From Calendula officinalis (taxonomy: Eukaryota > Streptophyta > Magnoliopsida > Asterales > Asteraceae): a DNA stretch of 64,000 nt. The notes beneath the pieces were generated by a model. It was not told the origin of the DNA and made no database searches. It saw only the letters and a program-made list of their open reading frames with translations. The position numbers and the translations under genes are program-made. Shown piece by piece: positions 47,683 to 57,307 of this stretch (position 1 is the first letter of the stretch; every line of letters begins with the position of its first letter). The stretch lies in contig OY970824.1 of NCBI GenBank assembly GCA_963853835.1, positions 72,116,372 through 72,180,371 of the forward strand, in the 5' to 3' direction.

Positions 47683-48317
47683 ACTCTACCCTCCTTAAAG
47701 AGGATTCCGTCCTCGGAATCTAAAAATAATAATTAAAAGCAAGCATTTATCACAATAAGTTTACGACTCTATTTCAATCACTTGCACGTATACATGCTCA
47801 AACGAAATCACATCCAATTTGTCATACAATCCATATAGCATTTACCACTCATAACGAGATAACATTCCTCAGGACATAAAAGTTAATCAACTAGCATAAG
47901 TTACAACATAATTTCCATACAAAAAGTTACACAATTATTACAAGTTACACAATTATCTACTCATTTTCTTCTTTATTCTAACAAAATTTACAACATTGAC
48001 CCGCAATTAAGAATTTCCAAAACAAAATTACCGGTCTTAATCATTTAATTCTCTAAACTACCCTTTCATAACATAATGTCACACCAATTTTGCATAATAA
48101 GCACAAACGGGTCAAAAACAAGCAATTCTCCGTGACACTATCCAAGTCCCTAGTTAAACATACTTCTAACAATCATATATTATTCCATGCTTAATTGGCC
48201 CTATTACACGGGTGACACAATTTTATAAAATCGAGTTGCACGTTTTGACAAGTCTAGTCACAGTTTACACAATTCAAGTCTGCCCCACATAACTCATTAC
48301 AATCATGGCAATATAAT
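47683..48317 (-). other. Residual internal region of the Ty3-like element
   Basis: Next to the LTR the minus strand reads AAGGAGGGTAGAGT, a polypurine tract, preceded by TTCCGAGGACGGAATCC, typical of the end of Ty3 polyprotein genes in related plant elements (from memory). The rest is non-coding. Confidence 0.6.
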
Positions 48318-48587
48318 TATTTAAAATACCAAACGGGTTCCAATTTTAAAAACGAAAGTATATTCGGAGACGATATTAAAAGGAGAATCCAAAGATATAA
48401 AAATCACATTTTCATTTAAACGTTTCAGAAAACAGATATTTTAATCCCTTGATTAAAATATCACAAATTACAAAAAGTCAAACAATTCATTTAACACTTA
48501 ATAAATTTATTCCATATATGGTCAAATATATATTTATCAAATATCATTATATGCCTAAAACAACTAGGCCGGTTTTAGGATGTTACA
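48318..48587 (-). repeat. Truncated 5' LTR of the Ty3-like element
   Basis: Matches 47413-47682 over 270 bp with a single difference seen (CAAATTAC versus CAAATGAC). Confidence 0.9.
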
Positions 48588-49846
48588 AACACTCTGTATG
48601 ATTTGCTTTGAGTAGAGTATCCCACAAAGATTCCATCATCAGCTTTGCAGTCAAACTTACCAATTTGTTCTCTTGTAATCAGAATAGTACAGGGACAACC
48701 AAATGATTTTAAAAAACTTATAGAAGGTTTTCTTTTATTAAAAAGTTCATATGGTGTTTTATAGTGTGGCTTCACTATTAATACTCTGTTTTGAACATAA
48801 CAGGCAGTATTAACAGCTTCAGCCCAAAAAGTGATTGGTAACTTTGAATCTGCTAACATTGATCTTGCTGCTTCTATGATGGTTCTATTTCTTCTTTCAG
48901 CTACACCATTTTGTTGAGGAGTTCTGGGTGAGCTGTATTGCCTGTCAATACCTTTAAGATCACAAAAGTTAATTAAGTTAGCATTTTTAAATTCTGTGCC
49001 ATTATCACATCTTATGGCTTTAACTTTTTGATCAGATGTGTTTTCCAGTTTAACAATTAAGTTCTTGATGAGTTCACTTGTTTCGTCTTTTGTCCTGAGA
49101 AAGAAAACCCATGTATATCTGGAAAAGTCATCAGTAATAACAAGACAATATTGTTTCTTTCCAATACTCATTACATTTGTAGGTCCAAATAGGTCCATAT
49201 GTAAGAGCTGTAAAGGAACAGAAATAGAGTTCACAGATTTGGACTTATGAGAAGTCTTGTGTTGTTTGCCTTTTAGGCATGCAACACAGTGATGATCACA
49301 CATGAATTGTTTTTGAGGTAGTCCGATGACCAAATTTCTTTTTACTAAATTGTTCATGTTTTTGAAATTAGTGTGACACATCCTTCTATGCCATAGTTCT
49401 GATTCAGTGGTGTTTGCCTTGGATATAAAACAGTTGACCTCATTTGAAGAAATGAGTTCTCCCCCTATATCCAGGCAATACACATTGTTTCTCCTTGGAG
49501 TTCTTAAAACAACATATTTTTCATCTAAAATAAAGTCAGGAGAAAGAATGATGCACTCAATGTCTGTGAAAAGAATTTTGTTCTTTTTATCACAAACTTG
49601 GGACACACTGACTAGATTGTATTTTAGTTCAGCTACATAAAATACATCATCAAAGGTAATTTTGCCATTAGTAACAGTACCTTTACCTGTAATCTTACCT
49701 CTCTTTGGGTTCTCACCAAAGGCCACATATCCTCCATCAAATAACTTGAAATCTTTAAGAATTTGCAGATTTCCATTCATGTGCCTTGAGCATCCACTAT
49801 CAATATGCCATGTTCTTCCTTCTTCTGGGATCTGAATGCTCTGCAC
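48588..49846 (-). pseudogene. Protease and integrase of Copia A
   Basis: Open through about 420 codons. Protease site TWHIDSGCSRHMNG (about 49800); integrase HHCC region (LWHRRMCHTNFKN ... CVACLKGKQ); DDE residues in LHMDLFGP, RCDNGTEFKN and QQNGVAERRNRTIIEAAR; then PYELFNKRKPSISFLKSFG and DDGIFVGYSTQSKSYRVF. The frame is interrupted at 48588 by the Ty3-like element within the codons for Arg-Val-Phe and resumes at 44986. This segment has no CAGTAGTA motif. Confidence 0.9.
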
Positions 49847-50832
49847 AAGTGAGTAAAGGATCAGTTAAGTTTGGGAACCCAAGCTTTATATGTCTTGGGT
49901 TCATCCTTTGAGAAGTAAGATTTAGAACACTTAATTTTAAACCTTTTTGGTACCCATACCTTTTTAGTACTGATGTTCTGTTTTACTACTGACCTTTTAG
50001 TTGTGTCTGAGTTCACTACTGATCTTGGTCTATACCCATTGTTCTTAGCTTTTGAATACTTTACTACTGATGGACCAGTAGTATTTGGGTACTTACTATA
50101 TTTAGAATGACCAGTAGTGTTTTGAAATTTTGGTTTGGTAGCAGTAGTATTTTTGAAATTAGGGTTTTTACTATTAGTGTTTTGGTACTGGTACCAGACA
50201 GCATTATAATTAGGGTTAACACCAGTAGTAAAAGTGTTACAGTTTTTACTGATGTTGGAAAATTTAAAATATTGTTTATGTTGATTTGATTTACCATTGT
50301 TCTTGAAGTAATTGCTGTTCTTTGGGCTTCCAACTCTTCTGTTTTACACAAATCTTGGTGCACTTCTTCCAAATCTTGGTGTTTCAGCAATTGGAGTTTT
50401 ATTTTTATTCACTACTGAAGGACCAGTAGTATCTTTCAACTTCTGTGTTTTTGCCTTTTCTTTGGAAGTTTTAAATTCTTTGAACTCTTTACAATTTATT
50501 GGATTGAAGTGACAATCCTTTGCTAAATGATTCATTTTGTTGCATATAACACATCTTAATTTCTTACTTTTAGCACCTTCAGGTATTCTTTGATCTAAGA
50601 GTTGATTTTTATTTCTTTCATTTCCCCTTTTTATAATTTTTGGTATATTTTCTGCATTATATTTAAGAGAATCTTCTTCACTTTGTGCTGTTTGAAAACT
50701 TGTATCAATTGAGTTTGGAGATTCAGTTTGAAAGATTGTAAATTCAATTGAGTTTGTAGTTCTATCATCATCAGAAAAATCATTTGATTCAGATGTTTCA
50801 GTATTAGATTCAGTTTGATTTTCATTTTTTAA
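49847..50832 (-). pseudogene. Gag-pol linker of Copia A with second zinc knuckle, degenerate
   Basis: Several open pieces in shifting frames. A CCHC knuckle (CVICNKMNHLAKDC) lies at about 50512-50553. The stretch 49960-50430 is dense in CAGTAGTA/TACTACTG motifs. The gag frame ends AWVPKLN at a TGA near 49865, with pol open in the -1 frame from there, the same layout as element B. Confidence 0.7.
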
Positions 50833-51639
50833 TTAATTAATTATTCTTTCTGAACTGTTTTTAAGTGGAGGAATGAATTTATATGGAGGTGGTACAGCAT
50901 GATATCCCACCCCATGCACAACTTTTTCTGTAGTTTGATTGTTAGTTAGTTCATCAAGAATTTTAGTACTTCTTTCAAATTTTTTAATTGTTAATTTATT
51001 TTGTTCAATTTCAAGTTGACATTCTTCTAATTTACTTGTTAATTCTTTATTTTTTAATTCATAAAACTCTTTCTCATCTACAGCTTGAAGTAATTCTTCC
51101 TTTATCCTTTGATCAATCATCTGGTACACCTTTATCTGATGTTCTTGATCAGCAATCACACCATCAAATTCATGATTTCTTCTTACTGCTTTTGCTAAAT
51201 CTTCATTTAATTTAGTGTTTTCTTTTTCTAAATTTTTAACAATTTTAATACATTCAGAAGTACAAGGTTTTGGTTTTACCTCAGATTTGCTGTCAGTAAA
51301 GGCCATGAGAGCTTGATTTTGAGCATGCTCTTCTGCTTGGAAGCTCCAGTCATAGCCTTGTCCTTGTTGTGAAACAAGAGCAGTTGATTTTGATCTTTTA
51401 TCTGGCTGAGGACATTCTTTTGCAAAGTGACCAAGGTTGTTACAGTTGTAACATTTGACTTTAGTTTTGTCAAATCCAGCTTTGTCACCTTTGTTGTAGT
51501 TGAGACTTGTCCTACCAGTCCTTTTTAAGAACCTTTTGGTTCTTAGGCTCAGCATAGCCATCTGCCATTTAAGATCCATCTCCTCAAGATCATCTGGATT
51601 CAATTGTTCCAAATCATCACTAATCAGTGCAGTATGCAC
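50833..51639 (-). pseudogene. Gag of Copia A, C-terminal half
   Basis: Follows 51624-52337 after a frame change near 51700. Carries DDLEEMDLKWQMAMLSLR, the CCHC knuckle CYNCNNLGHFAKEC (about 51417-51458), and a long coiled coil (CIKIVKNLEKENTKLNEDLA to KSFERSTKILDELTNN-like region) before ending at 50833. Confidence 0.85.
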
Positions 51640-52400
51640 ATGACTAGTGAAAAAGGATTCTCTTGCAGCATCTTCAGAATCTGCAGCCTTTCCTGTGCAG
51701 TTTCTTGACCTTGACCTGTACTAGATACAAATGCAGCATTATTAGAAGAAAGAGAAGGGTTCTTTTGATTTACCTCAGTTTCAAATACTCTGAGATCATT
51801 GTAGAGTTCATCTAACTCCTTTTCTTCTAGTGCATCTCTCTGTCTGTATATCACTGTATACATGGCCCATTCTTCACTAAGAGACCTTAGGAACTTCATG
51901 TTGACATCTTCTTGATCCATCTTAACCCCAATCTGGTTAAGTTCACCAATTAGCTTGTTGAATCTGTCAAACACTTGAGTGAGTGTCTCATTGGGCTTTC
52001 CTTTGAAGTTTTCAAAGTCTTGTTTGAGAACAGACTTCATGTTCCTCTTGGTGCTCTTGGTGCCAACAAATCTCTTCTCCAGTGCTTGCCACAGCACCTT
52101 AGCATCATCATATTCAACAAAGAGATGTTGATAGTCATTAGGAATGGCCAGTAGGAGAGTGCTTAGAGTTTTGAGTTCGATTCCTCTGTCTTTCTTCTCC
52201 TTTTCACACTTTAGTTTATCTGCTTCAGTTACAGAACTGCTTGCTTGAGCTGGACCAGTTTTGTTTCCTTCAATGACTACTTCCCACATGGAATAATCAG
52301 TAATAAGCATGTATTGCTTAATACGATTCTTCCACATCCCAAAGTTATTGGGAGTGAGTATAGGGATTTTGTTGGCTTGAGTGCTTTCATTATTATCAGT
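51624..52400 (-). pseudogene. Gag of Copia A, N-terminal half
   Basis: The first Met in frame is at 52337 (MWKNRIKQYMLITDYSMWEV), but the frame is open and gag-like upstream to about 52400 (NKIPILTPNNFG) with no ATG, so the true start codon seems lost. UBN2-type core: LSTLLLAIPNDYQHLF, AKVLWQALEKRFVGT, NETLTQVFDRFNKLI and MKFLRSLSEEW. The frame ends wrongly at 51624. Confidence 0.85.
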
Positions 52401-52482
52401 CGTGATTAATAATGTGTGTGTTTTAAAGATTAAAACTTTTTGTTGTTCTTGTAAACAAAATTCGTAGATCTAGAACCAATAA

Positions 52483-52494
52483 GCTCTGATACCA
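52483..52494 (-). other. Primer binding site of Copia A
   Basis: GCTCTGATACCA on the plus strand, i.e. TGGTATCAGAGC on the minus strand, two bases after the 5' LTR; complementary to initiator methionine tRNA. Confidence 0.9.
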
Positions 52495-52496
52495 CT

Positions 52497-53135
52497 TGTC
52501 AGGATCGATTAACTATGAAGAGTTAATAAACACCTTTAGATCTAATTGATAATAGAAGTTGCAGCGGATCAACACTATATCAATATATTAAGAACAATAA
52601 ACTGTAAAACAATATGCGAACATATTAAGAGCACAGTTTCACAAAAAACTTCAATGTATATTATCGATTAACAATACACACGTACGTTTACAATTCGTAA
52701 GGAACTATTTATAATAGTCCTTGAAGCTAAACTATTTACCCTAGTTATTCTAGGACTTGATTTACATTCGAATTATAAAGATATACATTGAATTACATTC
52801 TATAACTATCTCTGCGAAGATCTCGGACTTGATTTGCTTCCAAATCGTATATCAGTAGTAATCTGCAATCACCAGTAGTAAATAAGCATCGTCAGTAGTA
52901 AGTCTGGTGACCTGTAGTAAGTCCAAAACCATCGTCAGTAGTAACTACTATTGATCACTAGTATCTTCAATATGCCTTGATCAGTAGTAACTAAGTTATA
53001 GACTTCACCAGTATCAACTTCATCAGTAGTAAGTTTCTGCCCCATCAGTACTAACCACAATATTCATCAGTAGTAAACATGATCAGTACTAACTGCAGCA
53101 TCAGTATTAAATTGATCTGTGATTTTGTTCTAACA
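52497..53135 (-). repeat. 5' LTR of Copia A
   Basis: 639 bp. Seven exact CAGTAGTA octamers between about 52853 and 53080 (two more spoiled by single changes relative to the 3' LTR). Read on the minus strand the array lies in U3, and TATAAATAG (52705-52713) follows about 140 bp after it, the likely promoter. Confidence 0.95.
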
Positions 53136-53140
53136 ATGCC

Positions 53141-53296
53141 CGATATATATGTATATATACACATATATATATATACATGCATTTTACGTAACTTGCATTT
53201 TCATTTACGAAAATGCATATGCATTCCGTATATATATGTGTGTATATATATACATATATATGGTATGTAAATATGAACATATGTATATCTATGGTA

Positions 53297-53384
<88 letters not shown>

Positions 53385-53445
53385 CATATATGTATGTATA
53401 TGTATATTTTACGAAAATGTATTGATTTTTCAACTTTTTCAAATA
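53141..53445. repeat. Right arm of the TA-rich palindrome flanking Copia A
   Basis: Holds ATATAC/GTATAT-rich DNA with a (TA)n run (about 53300-53380) and then ATTTTACGAAAATGTATTGA and TTCAACTTTTTCAAATA, the inverse of 27050-27095. The long Ile/Tyr 'proteins' read from such DNA are artefacts. Confidence 0.8.
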
Positions 53446-53967
53446 AAGATGCTTTCTTTCCTGATCATTATTCTAATTGATAATTTACCTATCAAGAAAT
53501 ATATTCAAATACTATTTTTGTGATTCTATCGTGAAAATCATGTATTTTGTATTAGTTTAATTAGGACCCAAAAGTAATAATATTTGGAGAGATTTATGAT
53601 AATAATCAATAACATAACATAGGTCTACAACGGCAAACAAGTTGATGTTTTCTCTTTTACAATGAAAAAATTGATGGATTTGTAATAAAAAAAACTGTAA
53701 ATGCATATTGATTGAGAAACATATTCATGGATACATATATTCATGCGCAAATTTCATTACACCGATACAAAATTGGCAGAGTCGAGTTGAGAACATCTAC
53801 CAAAGGTTTGTAACGAAATTGCTACTTACCGCATTCCTATCGACATACTTACCAAACGGGTGACATCATCCATAAAGGACAGTCATAGACATTACCTTAT
53901 TTTGATCGAGTGACAATAATAACAAACCTAATAATAATATGCAAGGTAATAAAACAAGCAAACAAAC
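53446..53967. other. Intergenic spacer downstream of the PLATZ gene
   Basis: No gene recognised. Its end near 53968 would include the PLATZ 3' UTR. Confidence 0.5.
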
Positions 53968-56650
53968 TTAAGAAAGTGGCGACCGTTGCGGGGCTCCTTT
54001 TCTTCTGTTACCGAAAGAAAAGAATTTAGGAAAGAAGTCGTTTTTCTTCTTCTTTCTCTCAACCTCCGGTTTATATGATATTCTTGAAACGCTCATAAAG
54101 TTATCAGAGCCAGATGAGTCTTTAAACTGCAAAGAGTCCTCAAGTATGTAGTCGTTGTGGTTATTCTGACTATCGTCGTCCACAAATTCGGAACCATCCA
54201 TCCGAAGCCCTTCAAATTGGGAAAACGCAAAATCAGTCACATCAAACCTACACAAGACACTTGACAAATCTTCCTCTTGATACACCATGTGATCAACCTG
54301 GTCCAACAATTAAATGAATAAAGTCAGTTGAAATTGTAAAGTTTAAACCAATGCCACGTTCGTGTTCTTAGAAAATACAATACAATAAAACTGAAATTCC
54401 AAAATAATGATATTAATAATAACATAAAAGGACGTGATTTCAACACCATAAAAATTACTCTACATACCACAATTATTATTTTATGGTACTTGTACAGTTT
54501 GATTTAAATCTTGTATAGTGTGGTGCATGAAATAGTTTATGTAGTGTCGAAATTGCCTAGCTAACGTAAATAATAATCAAGTTAAGGTACAACCTTGCAG
54601 GAAAGAGAACAAAAGTGAAATGGCTCTTGTAGGATCCTGTCACAAGTGAAGCATGAATTAGCAGGGCCCTTGCAAGACCTACTTTGTGCCCTCTGGTTCA
54701 AGAATATCACTTTGGCACTATTTATTGTATACGGCTGCAGAATGATAACAATAAATATCAATTTTATATATATATAAGTTGTACAAAGTACAAACAGTTG
54801 TGTATTAGTTTTTCTCATACGAAATATATAAGAATTGATTTTCTTTATTATAATAATTCAATGATAGTAAAAAGATTAGAATAAATCCAGAAAGTACAAT
54901 ATTCGTTCACAGTTAACTAAATTAAATTATTTAGGAAAAATGGAGAAAAACGACAAAAAAACGTTACCTGAACAAAGGAGCAGTCAATGAGCTTTTCGAG
55001 GTCGTCTAATCTAACAACATCCTGGTAAACATATCTTCTCACCTATCACATGAAGCCCAACCCGTTAAATAACCACACACACTTGTCCCTATCCATACGA
55101 ATACATAATGTATCCACCATTTTATATATATTATAAATTATAAATTAAATCATATAAATGTCTTTCGAGACATTCGAAAGCCGTACAATGTAGTCGTGAA
55201 TGCATTGTGAATCATGATAAAATCGAACCATTTAACATGTCAAACTGTTAATGCATCATTAAATCGTATTACATCTAGCTATACCATAATTTACCATTAT
55301 TAAACGTTGTAGATGATGTAAAACATCTTTTTGAGCCGTCTAAGTATAAGGATAGAATTATATTGTCCAAAATTTTGTTAACACGTTACACGATGAATAT
55401 AGTATATTAGTATATAACTATAGTCTATATATCAATGGAACTGTATACAATATGACATGTAAATGGGAGCGAATGGTCTTGGTAGTAAACTTTTCGATCG
55501 TCGTGAACGAATACTTGAAAATAGTTTTATTATAATAGTAATTTTATGTTTTTTGTGTGTAATAATTTGCTGATATCTCAGTGAATAATAAATAGAAAAG
55601 AAGGTTAGATATTGTGAAAAAGATGGGTGTTTGATATGTAAAAAACAAAATTGACCAGAGTGGAGTATTTGGTCAAACTTCTACTTTCTATGAAAGCTAC
55701 GGCTGAGAGAACCTCTGCAGGTGAAAGCAATACAAATTCTGTATTATATAAATATTTTATAACTTAAACAAAAAATTGAATTACTCCCTACTAGATTTTT
55801 CAACTTCATAATCTTATTCATTTGACATGCGGAATTTACTACATTTTTTTCTAATCTAATTCTTTTATTTGAACATTTGTGTTAATCAAATGATTAGCTA
55901 GATTTAATAGGAACCAAATAACATTTCTCTAACTTATTTACATGTGAATTGTGATGATATATTGAAATAATAATTTAATACCATAATATATCCAGAATAA
56001 ATCTTAAATGATTATTGTCTTGTTATTTTTCTCTTCAAAGAAAAACTCAACGACAGAATACACAATTATACATGAAAATTTAAAAAAGAACAATATTTTT
56101 ATTGCAATTTTCGAACTGAATTTATGATGCTCAGATAATCACCTTTACAAATCGTTATATATAATTGGTGATATCTATATAATTTTTCGTTAGCATACAA
56201 CAAAATTCGATAATGAAGTATTTATACTTCAATTCAAATAATGTAATTTCTATACAAAAAGTAGACATGTATAATGTTTAATCTAATAATTAACATACTT
56301 TAATACCGAGATTAATTAAAAAAAAAAATCTACAAGTGATATTTTAGTTTCTTGTATCGTGAGTTACCTTGATAATCTATGACAAAAGTCTGTTTAATTA
56401 TGACTAAGAATATAAGTGATTTGATTAATAATATCTCATAAGCTATTTTTTTTAAAGTTTGAATTTGCATTAAATTGAAGAATACCTGAAGAAGGGGATG
56501 AGAGTGATGAGTAGGAAGACAGTGAGGGCAAAAGCTTTGACAGCAATCCAAACAAAATATATTTTTCTCGTTTTTTCTTTTATTTTCATGAATTCCACAA
56601 ATTCCAAAAAAGCTTTCCCCCATTAATCCTTCTAACCATGCAGGCTTCAT
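53968..56650 (-). CDS. PLATZ: PLATZ transcription factor, complete, four exons
   Basis: Exons on the minus strand: 56486-56650, 54968-55042, 54594-54734 and 53968-54297, all with GT-AG borders and phase 0; 236 residues, the usual PLATZ length. PLATZ proteins are plant-specific zinc-dependent DNA-binding factors that bind A/T-rich DNA and mostly repress; some act with RNA polymerase III machinery. Seen here: start MKPAWLEGLMGESFFGICGI; first zinc cluster C-x2-H ... CLDC ... CPHC ... H/H over exon 1; VRRYVYQDVVRLDDLEKLID in exon 2; PYTINSAKVIFLNQRAQSRS and the second zinc cluster CFTC-x10-CSLSC in exon 3; an acidic, Ser-rich tail ending in a Lys-rich patch (VERKKKKNDFFPKFF), perhaps nuclear targeting. 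Intron 1 is 1,443 bp. Which PLATZ subfamily member this is cannot be told by eye. Confidence 0.95.
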
Positions 56651-56706
56651 CTTTCTCTCTGTGTGTCACTGTCTCTCTTTATGAGGTTAGAGAAAAACAC
56701 AATGGT

Positions 56707-56714
56707 TATATATA
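56707..56714 (-). promoter_or_regulatory. TATA box of the PLATZ gene
   Basis: TATATATA in the minus-strand context CCCTATATATAACC, 57 bp upstream of the ATG. This would give a short leader of about 25-30 bases rich in CT/GA repeats. Confidence 0.55.
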
Positions 56715-57215
56715 GGGTAGGAGAGAGGAAGATAATGAAGATGGGAGTACAAGGGAGATAGAGTGTGGACGAGTGTAGAGGATAAAAACTCTAATATAAT
56801 GAACGCGGGGAAAAACCCAATACAAACCCATATGGTGTGTGTGTGTGAATTTATACACGAGGTTCAAGAAGAAAAGTTGATGTCGTTTTCGCTTACGTAT
56901 TACTGTTATTCTTTCGTTTTAGTCGGTGGCGAAACTTGATTGGGGCCAAAATCATTTGTAATATAAAAAAAAAGTATATATATCTATGTTATATTATGAC
57001 AATAAAAATGAAGTATCATTAGGATGGAATTTTATGTAAATCTTATAAAGATCACAATGATACAAAAACATATAATAGCATAATAGAATTCTGCCGAGAC
57101 ATTAAAAACATATGTAAAACCTTGAATTCTTACACATAAACCAATCATAATGTAGAAGACTTTTCCTCGATCAAAATCTATAAATAGAGGACTTCCTGCA
57201 TATATAGTTCTTGCG
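56715..57215. other. Intergenic spacer upstream of PLATZ
   Basis: No gene recognised; promoter region of PLATZ with GT/GA-rich patches near 56835. Confidence 0.5.
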
Positions 57216-57307
57216 GTGTTCTCGGTGGGGTTTCGGCTTTGCCGAAGCTCTTCCGAGTTCACCTTTGTCGTTCAAAAAAATTCAAAAAAAAAAAAAAAAA
57301 AAAAAAA
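57216..57307 (+). mobile_element. Probable 3' end of a retroposed sequence (poly(A) tail)
   Basis: GGTGTTCTCGGTGGGGTTTC and CACCTTTGTCGTTC are followed directly by AAAAAAATTC and about 24 A's. The short GC-rich piece ending in a poly(A) run resembles the 3' end of a SINE or other poly(A) retroposon, 5'-truncated. No tRNA-like head seen. Confidence 0.35.

Larger units (their letters stand above)
44987..48587 (-). mobile_element. Ty3-like LTR retrotransposon, internal-deletion derivative, nested in Copia A
   Basis: Bounded by TGTAACACC (44987) and GTTACA (48587), i.e. TGTAACATCC...GGTGTTACA on the minus strand, with the exact duplication AACAC at 44982-44986 and 48588-48592. It holds a full 3' LTR (44987-47682), about 635 bp of internal DNA and only the first 270 bp of the 5' LTR. 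The rest of the 5' LTR and nearly all coding sequence are gone. Its LTR resembles the solo LTR at 7002-9582. Confidence 0.85.
27277..53135 (-). mobile_element. Copia element A, SIRE/Maximus type, with two nested elements
   Basis: Bounded by LTRs of 638-639 bp beginning TGTCAGGATCGATT and ending GTTCTAACA, with an exact duplication ATGCC at 27272-27276 and 53136-53140. A tRNA-iMet primer site adjoins the 5' LTR (52483-52494) and a polypurine tract the 3' LTR. Order on the minus strand is gag, protease, integrase, reverse transcriptase, RNase H, then an env-like gene, which is the Copia order with the extra gene of the SIRE lineage. Two later insertions (33106-43878 and 44987-48587) interrupt pol. 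Removing them leaves about 11.5 kb. The LTRs differ at roughly seven bases and one 2-bp indel by eye, so insertion is fairly recent, yet gag and the env-like gene have frame breaks. Confidence 0.95.

Noticed and set aside
54582..54818. Separate 78-residue gene on the minus strand
   Set aside because: It is PLATZ exon 3 with intron sequence on both sides.
57032..57262. Minus-strand frame MNSEELRQSRNPTENTARTI
   Set aside because: Probably the antisense of a retroposon 3' end next to a poly(A) run; no domain recognised.
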